The translations under genes were made by a program, and so were the position numbers. From Eutypa lata (taxonomy: Eukaryota; Ascomycota; Sordariomycetes; Xylariales; Diatrypaceae): DNA of 64,000 bases. The notes under the pieces were generated by a model, which was not told the origin of the DNA, made no database searches, and worked only from the letters and a program-made list of their open reading frames with translations. Numbering within the stretch: the stretch's first letter is position 1; every line of letters starts with the position of its first letter. Location of the stretch: positions 2,790,001 through 2,854,000 of the forward strand of contig JAKULF010000009.1 in NCBI GenBank assembly GCA_022661535.1. Reading direction: 5' to 3'. Shown here one piece after another: positions 31,847-43,760 of this stretch.

Positions 31847-34800
31847 CTATAGGTCATCTTCTTGAGCAAGCATCTCGGCATAATCATCGGCGGATGCGAA
31901 AGTAGGAAGGTTCTTCAATGCCTTCCTCTTTGCTCTCTTCTGCGATCCCAAGCTCATTTCCTTCGCCTCTTCCACCACAGGTTTCATCTTAATCTCTGCA
32001 CCCCCTTCATCGTCTTCGTCAGAGCTTAAATCTGATTCACCTAGGAAATCTAGCTCCTCATCATCCTCCTCTAAACCTGCCATGTTGTCCTTTAGGTCAT
32101 CCTCCGAGTCATCAAGATCCATCAGATCATCGAATTCAGGATCGCTATCTGACTCTCCCTGAACTTCTGGGTGAGAAGATACGAGAGCATCCCAGATCTC
32201 ATCCTCATCAGCCTCGCCCTCCTCGTCATCCGACGCTGCCTTAGCATCCTTGGATTTCTGGATACGCTCAGCTTGTCGGGGCTTGCCGATCTGGGCAAAG
32301 TATTCGTGAAAGAACACCTCGTCTTTAGCAACATCCTCGCTCTTCTTGTTCCAAAACGAAGACGTATTTAAAGAAGCCCCATCCTTGCCTGAAGGCTTAT
32401 TGGAAACCAATATATGGCCTTGGCCGGCTGCAGCGACCGGCTGCATGATGGAGATACCCCTGCTCGAGTCGGCTGTCTTAGCATTGCGATACACAAACTT
32501 ATCTAAGAATGCAATGAGCGTGTGGTTAACCAGCTCAGGTTTTTGACTCGTTTTCCGCCCAGAGAGTAGGGTTGATGCATACACCTCCACCGACGGATGA
32601 AAATGCTTCGAAAACGGCAACTGTCGAAGTTAGTTAGTCAACTGGGGATGTAAGTGAAGATCGAGGCACTCACTAATTCCCACAAACAACTACGATGCGC
32701 GTTGCTATATTCAGGATCTCGTTTCCGCCCGTCATACGTAGACGAAAGGTGCAGATCCTGAGGGTCTTTCTTCTCGGTGGGGGCGTCAGTCGCTCCGGCA
32801 TCTTGTGCTACTTCATCCCAGTCGTTCTCCTCGGGCTCAGTGAGTAGTGTCTTCAGATCTGCAAACACGCCAGAAAGTTCAATTATGAGATAAAGGATAC
32901 CACAGACAAAAGAAGGCTGCTGTAAGTTCAAGATTTGCAACATTCTCTTCACAAACGCCTTAACTCGGCGAACATCTATATCCGCCTTTAAACTACGGTA
33001 GAGTAGGTTCAAGTACAGGGCTTGCTTAGAGGAAATTGTGAGACGTGGATCTAGCAAAGACTCGTAGAGGGTTCGATAGAACCTCTCCGTGGCAATCTGC
33101 CGGCTAGCTGACAACTGCTGGATCAACATAAGAGCTTGTATGCTAGTATTGAAGTTAGATGAATGTGTGATCCGGAAGAGAGTGTCTAGATGTGATTCGA
33201 CCCTATGAAAAATTAGTCAGCCTTTGTCTTCTTTAATCATTAATTCATGATATACGAACGTAGACTGGTCTGCCTTGGAAAACGGCAAGGCCCGGTTGAT
33301 TCCAGTAAGGATGGATGACACCAGTTTCTCCGTGGCTTCGAGATCGGTTGGACCTCCCTTTTTCGCGTCTTTGTTATTCCTTGATGGCTTCCCTCCCTGT
33401 CGGTTCTTGTTTGCCTTATTCCTGTCCTTGGGTTCTTGAGAAGAGGGGCCATCGAGTTGACTCAGCTCTCCATTCTTAAGCAGCGAAACAAACAGGTTAA
33501 AGTAGATACGCAGAAGACTCTCAGCAATCTCTGGCTCTTTAGTGCTCAATATCGTTTGGTTCAGAGTGTTGATAGTATAGTATTTTGCGCGTATATTCTG
33601 CCCAGACCGAAATAAGACTTCCTGCTCAACACTCTGTATGACAATCATTTTCATCCCGGGGTGAACATTGAGCAGCTGCAACAGGAGATACGACGCTCTT
33701 GACGCGATTTTACGCTCCCGGTCGCCAAGCTTGTTCACCAGAAGCCTCAAAAGGTTAGATTCCTGTTCCGGCTTATCCTTCAACAGGGCATAGACCAGGT
33801 CGATAGCCTTCATCCGAGCATACTCGACTTCGTCATCACACCAAGTCTCAAGAGACTGGATCATTTTGAAATAAGCGTCCTTCAGCCAATCTTCAAATAC
33901 CCACGATATCAAGTGCTCTTTGGTGATCTTGCCAGGTAGTGGCTGGCCAATGGACCAGGATTTGACCCGATGATTTTGCAAAGTGCCAACGAGTCCAGCC
34001 TGAGAAGGAAAAGGGTGTAGACGACGGTCCGAGGGCAAGATCATACCGGGGCCGAGAAGATCCACCAATGCAGCTAAGGAAGACAGGGCTTGATCGCGGC
34101 TCCGCTTCGATGCAAAGCCCATTAGAGTCTCGAGGGCTTTGATATTGTGTACAGGAGACTCTTGGATAGCCAGAGTTAAGGCGGAAACTCTGTCGGACAT
34201 TGTACCCGAAGACATGATGGTTGACATGAACTTGTGAGAGGAAGAAGACGAAATCGTTGTGCTATATGCGGTACCATCCTCGTCTAATACTGATCTAGCA
34301 TAGGTCTTTAGGGCCGTAATGGCTGCCATATACGGTGCCATGTCGTCAGAGGATGGTTTTGGTAGTGAATTCAAGGGAACAGCATGCCAATCAGGGCGCG
34401 GTTCGAAGATCTTTTTTTACGGGAAGTGTGGTTAGTAGAGTTTCGCAGCCAAAATCTCACCAGTTTGGGGGAACGAGAGGCTTACTAACCGTCTTCCCTT
34501 TGAAAATTCCTCGAGGTCGCTCAGGGACCGAAACAGCAGCCGCCCGGTTAGACTGGTCGCCCTGGTCTACCTTGTTGCCTGCACCGTCATTATCGTCTTC
34601 GTCTTGGCCCTCGCCATCTTGTTCTTCTGATTCCGACTCGGCGGCCGCAAAATCTGAAGCGACCTTGTCGAAACCAAGGCCTGCAGCAAAATGGGCCAGT
34701 TCGTCCCGGAGCTTCTCATCGGCACCTTTCTCCTTTTCAGCCAGGTTATTTTCATTTTCGAATACGCCCTCCTCATCCGAGTCAATATTTTCAACGAGCC

Positions 34801-35131
34801 TCAGGTCTTCCTCGCTACCTCCTAAAGCTTTAATCTCATTAAGGAGAACATTGACATGTTGAGGGGCGGAATTTGTCGTCTTGGCACTGGTGCCCGTCTT
34901 CTTAGACTTGGTAGTATTTATCTTGTCCTTGGAATTCCTTGCCTCGCTGCGACTACGCTTGTTCGAAGGAGGTTCTGAAAGTTCGGTATCGCGCTCGGAA
35001 GTCTGTTTGCGTTTCTTATTCCCACTTTCTCTGCTCTTTCCATTTCCAAGTATCTTAGGCTGGGATTCGCCAAGTTTGCCGTCGATCTTGGCTGTCAATT
35101 TAGACAGAGCGGCTTCATCAAAGGTAGACAT
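31847..35131 (-). CDS. MAK21: Ribosome biogenesis protein Mak21/Noc1 (CBF/Mak21 family)
   Basis: Nucleolar factor for 60S pre-ribosome assembly and export that works with Noc2. Four exons: 35131..34490, 34410..33260, 33202..32674 and 32620..31847, giving 1031 aa (yeast Mak21 is 1025). The N-terminus is charged and acidic. The conserved HEAT-like and CBF regions follow: PRPDWHAVPLNSLPKP, FEDWLKDAYFKMIQ, YTINTLNQTILSTKEPEIAESLLRIYF (given in parts), LMLIQQLSASRQIATERFYRTLYE, and HFHPSVEVYASTLLSG. The C-terminus is very acidic, then basic (KRAKRKALKNLPTFASADDY). Introns are 53-79 nt and keep phase; intron 2 has a TGACTAAT branch. The first donor is GTTAGT, so the junction GKT/IFEP could shift slightly. 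It shares a 433-bp divergent promoter region with the prolyl-tRNA synthetase gene. Confidence 0.93.
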
Positions 35132-35564
35132 GGCAATTATTATATGCTTAGTCGACAAATAGGGGTCGAGGGTGTTATGTGAAGTCTAACAATGACGCAT
35201 CGCAGTATGTGAGTAGCAGTAGGTAGTTGCGCGCAGTAACATCGAACTTTTTTTTTCTTTTTCCGGGATCGACCTGCGGAATCGATAAGATAACGTAGCT
35301 ATTAGGCGGGTGTAACTAAATAAGCGTTGTATATATCCATAATAACTATGCGTTTAGCGGATGGGTACTTGATTTTGGAGGGGCACACAACCAGGTACAA
35401 CACAAGGATAACGACTAAGCTGCTAAGGTATGCCTGCAGGGCTTGATAATATGCAAGACTTCAGCTTTTCTTTTTCAACACGACGGAGAGACTTGCACAT
35501 TCATCTATAGCATACGTCTATACCTAAGTATATTGGAAAGAAACTTTACTGTGCTCTAGAAAAT
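35132..35564. promoter_or_regulatory. Bidirectional promoter region (MAK21 / prolyl-tRNA synthetase)
   Basis: 433 bp between two divergent start codons of translation-related genes. It includes a T9 tract near 35250 and an AT-leaning core. No specific factor site can be assigned. Confidence 0.45.
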
Positions 35565-37834
35565 ATGCCGTCGTTGCTAAGTTCAAGATGCAGGTGTTTT
35601 ACTGCTCCACGTCGCATCAGGTTGACAGGGCCTCATCCCGTCTTACCCCTGAGCTCTACCAACGTCATCATACAACACGGAGGCATTCACACACTGCCCA
35701 ATTCTACCTCACAGTCCCCCTTTACTAGGCTTTCCACATTTTGGCTTGCTAGCGGCGGGATAACAGCTACAGAAAATGAGGGTAACGTCTCCATTCCCGC
35801 TCATCGGTCTACCCTTGAACTAACTATATCTACAGATACCCATGCTAAATTAATCAGGGCTGGCTATCTTCGCCAGGTCAGTTCTCCGCCTATATACTTT
35901 ATGTCTATGCACCTATCTTACACAGTATCCTATGCAGTCACATGCCGGCATATTCCACATGTTACCCCTGGGTCAGAGGGTTCAGGAGAAACTCGAGAAG
36001 TTAATCGATAAACACATGGCTCAGCTTAGTAGGTCCCTTCATAAATATTAAATTATATATTCCATCACATTATTACCAGTGAGTGAGCGTTCTCATGCTA
36101 AGTCAAGCCAAGGCGCATCCAAGGTCTCACTTTCTTCCATCTCATCCCAAGCACTATGGGAGCAGACAAACCGATTAGAGGGTTATGGGCCAGAGGTAAG
36201 ATTCAAACCAACCCTAGTATTTTAAACTGTAGTCCTTATGTGAAAGTGCTCTGCAGTTGTTCAGATTTTCTGATAGAAAAGATGTACCCTACCTGCTCGC
36301 TCCAACACACGAGGAAGAAATCACAGCCCTGGTATCGAAAACAGTAAAATCATACAAAAGTCTACCGTTAAGACTCTATCAGATTGGTAGGCATGATGCA
36401 ATTCTCCCCCATGTGTTTATCATAGGGCTAAAACTTTGGCTAGGACGAAAGTATCGCGATGAGATCCGTCCTCGCCACGGCATGTTGAGGTCCCGAGAGT
36501 TCATCATGAAGGACCTCTACACCTTTGATTATTCAATTCAGTCTGCTTTATCAACTTACGAAGAGGTCCGCGCTGCCTACTCTAGACTCTTTGATGAGTT
36601 AAAGCTGCCCTATCTAGTCGCGGAAGCCAGTTCTGGAGATATTGGGGGGGATCTCAGTCACGAATATCACCTGCCCACTTCAGCAGGGGAAGATAACGTA
36701 ATAAGTTGTAACACTTGTGAATATATCGCTAATGAAGAGCTCGCTACTGCACGCCTAGACGATTCGAATCAGCTTGGCGCTGGATCGAAGGACAGTGACC
36801 ATATTGAGGGCGGCCTTCAGGCTGCTCGTGTCTGGCGCGGCGCCTCCAAGGACAGGTCAACTCTTATTAATGTTTGGTATCCTTCTTTCTTCTCTATTCC
36901 CAGCACCGCAGAATTATCGGAGTTTTCTGATGCAGATCTCAACACTCATGCTATCAAATCCATCCTACCGGACCTGGACTCGAGCCTGGGCGATGCAACC
37001 CCCTTTTGGAAGAACACGCTCCAATCACTCGAGTCTGCACGTCCAAAACGAATCGTCAACATCATCGACCACAGGCTTGGAAAATACTTTTCTAGTGCCT
37101 TGAAAGCCAAAAACCCACAGTTGCCATTGTTACCCCAGCAAAGTGATCTCGACTTATCTGCTATTCCCTGTACCTACATAGATTCTGTCAACGATGGCAG
37201 TCCCGTCAACATCATCCGAATTCAGGATGGAGACAGATGTCCTCGATGCAGCTCAGGGAACCTCAAGGTTCAGAGGGCAGTCGAGCTTGGTCATACATTT
37301 CATCTTGGCACCCGATATTCAATACCCTTGGGTGCCCACGTTCAGATCCCCGCTGCGCTCACTAAAGATGGCCCCGATGTAGCAAGTAGTGGAAAACTAG
37401 AGACCGTCCCCATTCAAATGGGTTGCCATGGCATTGGAGTTTCTCGTATCATTGGTGCAGTCGCAAATCATCTAGCTGACAAAACAGGCCTTAATTGGCC
37501 ACGGGTTATCGCACCATTCGAGGTTGTCGTCATCCCGGGAAGAGGTTTCGAGGGAGATGCAACCACAGTGGCCCGGTCGCTGGTGGGTCATCGTGATGAG
37601 TCCAGTTCTACATCCATACAACCTACAGATGTTGCGCTCGATGATCGCCCAGATTCGCTTTCCTGGAAAATGAAGGATGCTGATCTGATTGGATACCCCG
37701 TGACAATTATATTGGGCCGAAAGTGGGAGTCTGATCGACTGTGCGAGGTCCAGTGTAGAAGACTGGGAATTAGTTCACATGTCTCTTTCGAGGAACTACC
37801 TGTATATATCAATCATCTCCTCTCTCAGTTGTAG
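35565..37834 (+). CDS. AIM10: Mitochondrial prolyl-tRNA synthetase (class II)
   Basis: Charges tRNA-Pro, most likely in mitochondria, given its bacterial-type architecture and an N-terminus rich in Arg and Ser (MPSLLSSRCRCFTAPRRIR). Five exons: 35565..35876, 35938..36028, 36080..36195, 36257..36386 and 36444..37834, giving 679 aa. Junctions restore family motifs: RAGYLRQ/SHAGIFHMLPLG, GYGPE/LFRFSDRKDVPYLLAPTHEEEIT, and LYQIG/RKYRDEIRPR. Class II motif 2 is RDEIRPRHGMLRSREFIMKDLYTFD (given in parts above) and motif 3 is GCHGIGVSRIIGA; an HGTP-type anticodon-binding domain ends the protein. The 57-nt intron 36387..36443 is a multiple of three without a stop, so it also reads as an insert in the middle of motif 2, which would not be tolerated. 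Symbol by similarity to yeast AIM10. Confidence 0.92.
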
Positions 37835-38810
37835 AAATACAGAGTGATGCTTCAATATGGTCAATAGCAGCAAACTTCGAAAACCAGCAGATGGTGTGTA
37901 ATGTGTGGGTTATTCGCATTCCGAGCACGTGGGATTGCTGTTTAATTCTGATGTGCGTTAAGTTATACGATGGTGAAAATAAGGACATAGGTAGGTATGA
38001 GTAAATCAATGGTATAGGTACTACTGTATTGTGATATCAGTGTTTCGATCAAAGTCCCATGTTCTATTCTGTTTTAGTACCAGTTGTCAAGACGGTATGT
38101 ATATATTCACTGAGTAAACACATGGTCATATCTGTTGTGAGAGTGTACTCCAACGATGTACCGCTACGTCCCCCATCCGCGAGTAATTTTGTCCTATGTG
38201 AATTTGTGTAATTTTTGTTACTTGCCGCCTACCCCCTTATTTGGGTTGCCTTTACCAACCGGCTTGATCTTTGGCGGTTCATCGCTGTTGTCTTATATGC
38301 TGATTACTTTAAATACAGTACCTAACAAACGGCTATAAGACCATAAATATGCTTCAACGACCAAGTCATTTCCACTACGGGCAGGTAACATGTGTTCGTA
38401 GGTGATATACCTAATTAATAACCAAGTCACCTGTAATAAGATCCGGCCAACCTGGTTCATGTACCCCTAAGGGCCTAGAGAAGCCAAGCGGATTTATGTT
38501 TAAAGAAGCCGCTGTATTATTGCTCCTAACCAGTCTCGATCAGTCCCAATCCAAAGCAGAGTCTCCCGATAAAGATAGTATCATTAAAACAATAGCAGCG
38601 GGAGTCGGATGTTTACACAAGATATTAAACATATCACCTACAGACTGACCGTAGATAGGTAGGCACGGCATGTACTGAACCAAGGGAGCTAGGTATGGCA
38701 TATAGCAGACAGTGGTTGTTGCTGGAGAGATCTGGATCTACTAAGTATTAGCTGTGGTGCTCTATATATATATATGAAGTGGGCTTCGGAAAAAGGGGTT
38801 TCCTGTGTAA

Positions 38811-38935
38811 CGGTACAGGCAAGGACTGTACTGCTACACTACCAAATGTGAAGCTGTTGTTAGCTCGTGAGCTAAAAATCTTGCATCACCTTATATAGCG
38901 GAAACGCCTATTGTCACTTAGGACCGTGACAATAG
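38811..38935. repeat. Dispersed repeat with palindromic core, copy A
   Basis: The 41-bp core 38855-38895 matches 50449-50489 at 34 of 41 positions by hand alignment, and weaker similarity extends on both sides (ACGG...ACAG upstream, CACTTAG downstream). The core holds the perfect palindrome TTAGCTC-GT-GAGCTAA. The copy ends in a second perfect 10-bp hairpin (38908-38917 with 38926-38935). The class of element is unknown. Confidence 0.6.
38908..38935. repeat. Perfect inverted repeat, 10-bp arms and 8-nt loop
   Basis: CTATTGTCAC at 38908-38917 is the exact reverse complement of GTGACAATAG at 38926-38935. Confidence 0.85.
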
Positions 38936-39535
38936 TGGCATAGAATCTTTAGGCCATACTACTGGGAACTTTAAGTAACGGAAGCCACAAGGTTGCAACA
39001 GTATCATATTCAAGATTTAATCGACGATGATTCCCAGAATGAGACGACATATAGCGGGCTACTAATATCTGACTAACAGTCAACCTTCTAGCCAGGGCCG
39101 TGTATATGTTATGAAGTGGTCCTGGGGTTGAAGGACTTCTCTCATGCGAGTATTGAAGCTTTCTAGGCCATATATTCGATCTGCACAACATCATCTGTTA
39201 CAATAAATAGAAGTACATGTCGGTTAAGGGTGTTTTTTTTTTGGTTGTGTTTAAAAAAAATTAAAAAAAACCAATCATCTTCACGATCAAGTTTTATGAT
39301 ACGTACCTGATCTAAATGCAAGGCTAGAACGCCATCCAGAAGAAAGATAAATATGAAGAGGGATGGGTGTTGGTCATTCCTGTTATCCGGCAAAATTTGA
39401 TTCTGCCCTTGATAGACATGCTCTCCATGGTCGTTCCCAGGTCCGCTAATTGTCTATCAATGGGGATAACTTCGAGAAAACAATCAATTATATCAGGCGT
39501 ACAAACGTCTAGTTTCTGTATTGGTGTTACCGGAT

Positions 39536-40642
39536 TCATTCCAAGTCTCCATCTGTTCTTTTCAAGAGCACGTCCTTTACTGCCTTTTCTACATCATTAA
39601 AGCAAAACGGCATTGCCGCAACCATCCCAAAATTCCTTTCGCCCAATAACTTGCGTCCCTGCCCAAAGTCTATGACCGCTCCATTGATATCTCTGATAAC
39701 GCCGCCGACTTCTTCGAAAAGTAGGTTCCCTCCGGCATGGTCCCAAACGTAGGTGAAGCGCTCTCGGGTTTTGGGAATCCTGACCATGACATCCGTCGCA
39801 CCTAGCGCCAGCGAAACATATTTCATCTGCTGCGACCAGATAACGGTGGATGGCCACTTAGCTCCGAGAGTTTCTGCCACCTCTCTGTGTTCAGATTGCG
39901 ACAAAGTTGTTTTACCAATAGTCGCCTCGACGAAATCGAGTGTAGTGAGATCCTTTCTCTGTCCCTGCTGCTCAATTTGGGATGGGCTCCCCAAGCTATC
40001 AGCATGCATTTTCTGCACTGATGTCCCTTGGCCCTTTACGGCGGATAATACTACGCCATAACCCTCCAAGTCCACGTCGTCCTCTCGAATCTTACTCCCA
40101 GCCATTTCGAAGCTCAGGTTGGGACATCCAATGACGCCGACATGCTGCACGCCATCAACTAGCAAGCAAAGACAAACTGCATATTGCTGACCTTTCATGA
40201 ATGTAGCAGTACCATCGACTGGATCAAGCACCCACACTCGTCCCTGTCGTGTGCTCTCACCCATGCCAAGATCCATTATATCAAGCATAGTCTCCAGGGT
40301 GCCTGGGGAAGCCAAAGGATCATCGTGCTGCTCCATTTTCAAAGAAGCTGCGCCTTGAACTATTTCCCACACTCGCTTGGCAAGATCAGGATTATCTCTA
40401 AGCTGCCGCGCATCCTCCTCACCGACGAATTTATCGTCTGGGTATACAGAGTGGATAGAACTTATGATTAGAGCCTGGGCAGCAAAATCAGCGATGGTCA
40501 CTGGTGATGCATCGGCCTTTGTTTCTGCTGAGATACGATTGTCTAGCGATCGCAAGACTTGTTTGGTGACAATGGATGCGCGATGCACTGTACGTAACGC
40601 AAGTGATAGCTCGGTAGAGAAGTAGGCTGGTGATAGGGCCAT
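39536..40642 (-). CDS. MET22: 3'(2'),5'-bisphosphate nucleotidase (MET22/HAL2 family)
   Basis: Metal-dependent, lithium-sensitive-type phosphatase that converts PAP to AMP (and PAPS to APS), clearing the by-product of sulfate assimilation. Single exon, 368 aa, close to the 357 aa of yeast Met22. Family metal and substrate residues are visible: VTIADFAAQ near 48-56, FVGEED at 72-77, the LDPVDGT motif at 139-145, and WDHAGGNLLFEEVGG from 300. The strand after DPVDGT reads ATFMKGQQYAV where I recall KGFLRGGQYAV in canonical Met22, so this may be a diverged paralogue rather than the only PAP phosphatase. No presequence is evident. The gene lies in the same window as the APS kinase gene. Confidence 0.88.
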   Translation of the reverse strand: MALSPAYFSTELSLALRTVHRASIVTKQVLRSLDNRISAETKADASPVTIADFAAQALIISSIHSVYPDDKFVGEEDARQLRDNPDLAKRVWEIVQGAASLKMEQHDDPLASPGTLETMLDIMDLGMGESTRQGRVWVLDPVDGTATFMKGQQYAVCLCLLVDGVQHVGVIGCPNLSFEMAGSKIREDDVDLEGYGVVLSAVKGQGTSVQKMHADSLGSPSQIEQQGQRKDLTTLDFVEATIGKTTLSQSEHREVAETLGAKWPSTVIWSQQMKYVSLALGATDVMVRIPKTRERFTYVWDHAGGNLLFEEVGGVIRDINGAVIDFGQGRKLLGERNFGMVAAMPFCFNDVEKAVKDVLLKRTDGDLE

Positions 40643-41934
40643 AATTAATAATATGGTATAACTAGACGACCTAGGTAGGTAGGAAAATAGTGTATGGATT
40701 CCAAACAGTGCCCGGGGACGAAATTATGTACGTGTGAAATGGCTTTATAGAGTGTTGATGTATGAAATGGCTTGCATACAAAAGTCTCCATTTCTACGAA
40801 TTGCATGACGATTTGGCAAGGCGGGGGCAGCTAATTCAACCACCTCGTTATATAGATTAACCCGCTTAAATATACGACGTATAATGGAATAATATATACT
40901 CTAATATCTGCAATATAACCCCGAGAGGAAAAGTGGTCAAAATATAGATTTCTTTCTTTAGGCACTTGGATCTGAGGTGGCATTTGTAACGCACAGAGTT
41001 GCAACTTTAAGCTTTTCCCGTGTAAAACATGCGAAGGGGAGGGGCGTAGTCTGGACAGAGATATCTAATACACTGCTTGAGGTTTAAATGTAATAGTGAG
41101 AATGTGTAGGAGACCTACCTAATTGTTGATGTGTACCGGCTGGGTACATGGTCACATATCAAAGTGAACGATTCATTTTAAGGTAGCTGAGTATGAGGGG
41201 TCATCTATCGTGTACCCGAAGTGGCCGCGACCCGAAACAGACCTATATGCTGCGGTCGTATCTATTAATATAACCTGGGTCTAGGTATAAATGTATTTGG
41301 CATTGATATTGTAGCATCAAGACACGTCCTGCCTGTTGGCTCACCCACGTAACTTGAAGATAGCCTAGTCTAGTTGCCTGGGGGTCTGTGTCGACAATGT
41401 TTAATTTCGATAACTTAACACGTAATCTATCATCTTGCTACAGTCCACAGCTATAGGCTTATCTAACATATCTGGGTTTGAGCCTTATGATAACCACATC
41501 CGGATGAACGAGTTACACGGTCATATAAATAATGGACAAATTCTGCGGTACAACAATAATATCCCATCAATAGGAGCCGCTATAGCGTATCAGGGACCCG
41601 GCTCGATCATTAGACACGCCATCGCCCTGGGCTGGGGACGGCACTACCACCTTATGCTCTAGTAGGACGAATAAATCTGCTTTCTATTTAGGTGGATGAA
41701 GAGTTGAGATGACACCCCCAGAGAGAGATTTTGCAAACACTGCCACGGTAATTCCTGGGGGAAAATCAAATTGTGTTTATCACTAAATTATGTGTGGACT
41801 AAATACATCCCATCTATCGGACAGACAGCCACGTGACTGTCGCGAGGCGAAAGACTGGGCTGCTACTACTATAAAAAATCTGCCTTCTTCTCAGCTTACA
41901 TGTGTTGCTTCAAATATGGGTTACCATTTGCAGC
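40643..41934. other. Intergenic region between P450 3' end and MET22 start
   Basis: About 1.3 kb. It contains the MET22 promoter and the P450 3' UTR. No coding exon is supported; a 75-codon frame at 41435-41662 has no family features. Confidence 0.5.
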
Positions 41935-43760
41935 TCAACCCCAGCTCCTCTCCGACATCCTCACCTTCAGCCCCTCTTGTCTCGGGAACCAGCTGTTCAC
42001 GACAGTCCACTCCTTGTCGGTAGCCAACTCGATGTCATACTTGGTGACTAGGGTCACTAGGACCTTGTATGCCTGGAATAGACCCATGCTCTTTCCCATG
42101 CAGACACGAGAACCTGCGCCAAAAGATAAGTCGTGCTTTTTCATCTTAGTCAGACGCTGCTCATAGTCGCTCTCTGACTCGCCCTCCATGCAGAGCCAGC
42201 GCTCTGGTCGGAACACGTCTGCATCTTCCCCATAGATGGATTTATTGCGATTGGTGACATAGGGGTTCATCCCAACGATGGTGCCCTCCGGGAGGTAGTC
42301 ACCGTTGGGCATCGTGTAACCGCCTCCAGGCACATACCGCTCCATTGTCATGGACACTCCCGGGAGCACCCGCATCGCTTCGCAAATTACAGCATGGACG
42401 TAGGGGAGAGAGCGGGCATCTTTGTACGCAGGAGGCATACTGTCATGGAAGTCGGCGGCCACGATTTCTTCATTCAGTCTCTTCCATACACGAGGGTTCT
42501 TGAGAGAGAAGTACAGGGCGTTTCGGATGGTGGTGGCGGTGGTGTCGGCACCACCAATCAGGTTAAGCATGAGCCATGAAATGATCAAGACGTCGTCGAC
42601 GTTTTCGGGGTCGGCATGTTTCGCCTCGATAAATTTGTCGAGGAAGTCTGGGACGTTGGTATCGCGCTTCTCCTTGTCTAAACCCTGAGAGCGCTCACTA
42701 AGGTGCTGAACGATGATGCCGGCGACCCTGTTGAAGCCAGGAGGGCCTATCCGAAAGACCGGATTCTTATCGAGCACCCAGTCGAGGAAGGGCATCGTAC
42801 CCACAGCTGCGAAGTAGTCCATCGCCTTATCGGCATTGCTTAGTGTGCCATCGAAGTCCTTACCCTCATTCAGATACCCAATCGGCTGCGAGAATGTCAC
42901 TGCGCCCACAACATCCCAAGTATCTGTAATAAGTCAGTCGTTGATGCTCCTAGACAATTAAAAAATCAAAAGGCTAAAGAAGGTCAAGAGACAGTCGCAC
43001 TCACAGTAAAGCACCCATCGTCCGAGATCGACCACCGGCTTTCCCTTCGCGTCGCCCATGTACCTCTGCTCCAGTTCACAGCAGAGCTTCTGAATCATTT
43101 TGTCCATATGTGGCTCGAGGTTTGTGATGCTAGCAGGGGAATAGTGTTTAGCGATGGGCTTTTTCTCCCTGGCGTGCTTAACGGGATCGGTCTCGCTAAA
43201 GAGGTTCAGGACCCTCTTTCCATTAACGAGTGCGCTGCTTCCATGGTAAAATTCGGTCTAGAGACAAGTCAGTCCTCTACAAGAAATGAAATGAACAACA
43301 GTGTAGAGCAAACCTTCAGCCACTCCAGTTTTGTACTAAATATCACATGGGCCATCTCGGGGATGTCGATGTCAATGATGTTAGGTGCGATACGGACGAT
43401 TGGACCATGCTGCTCATGAAGCCGCCTCCATTCGAGGTGAGAATTGCCGGTAGAAGCGTGGTACAAATACCAGAGTCGCGTCCATCCTAGTAAAGAAGTC
43501 AGTCTACAAATCAACCACGAAATCGGAACACGGCGATGAGATCATGGCTTAGTAGGCAATATTAGAATGAAAAGTTGCCCTGGCATCAGGTGGCTGAAAG
43601 GAGTATGCTTACCTGCAAGAAAAGGCCCCGGATATTTTCTCAGGGGTGACCGAAGGTAGGAAATCAAACACCAAAGACAGTAAGTTGCCAATGGAATGAT
43701 GAGTAGCAACGATTTATGTGACAGTACATCAAGGCGCACTGGAAGAAGCGCCAGCGCCAT
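41935..43760 (-). CDS. Cytochrome P450 (pisatin demethylase-like)
   Basis: Membrane-anchored heme monooxygenase, probably of secondary metabolism or detoxification. Four exons: 43760..43613, 43486..43314, 43257..43005 and 42923..41935, giving 520 aa. The start is the ATG of MALALLPVRLD; a longer frame begins only at GTG. An N-terminal anchor (LLLIIPLATYCLWCLISYL) is followed by a hinge YPGPFLAG. The I-helix is GGADTT at about 315-320, ExxR is EAMR at 373-376, then FRPERW, and the heme loop FGAGSRVCMG with Cys466. Junctions restore AGWTRLWYLYHAS, EWLKTEFYHGSSALVNG and VLYYTWDVVGAVTF. Introns are 56-126 nt. The fungal family with this pattern includes pisatin demethylases; the substrate is unknown. 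It opens the accessory region. Confidence 0.9.

Larger units (their letters stand above)
37835..39535. other. Convergent intergenic region with a dispersed repeat
   Basis: About 1.7 kb between two stop codons. No gene is supported. It contains a palindromic dispersed-repeat copy (about 38810-38940) and, near 39231-39275, T- and A-runs that can pair with each other. Confidence 0.5.

Noticed and set aside
39324..39539. Small minus-strand frame overlapping the MET22 stop by ATGA
   Set aside because: The overlap looks suggestive, but the 71-residue product has no family features and reads into A/T runs.
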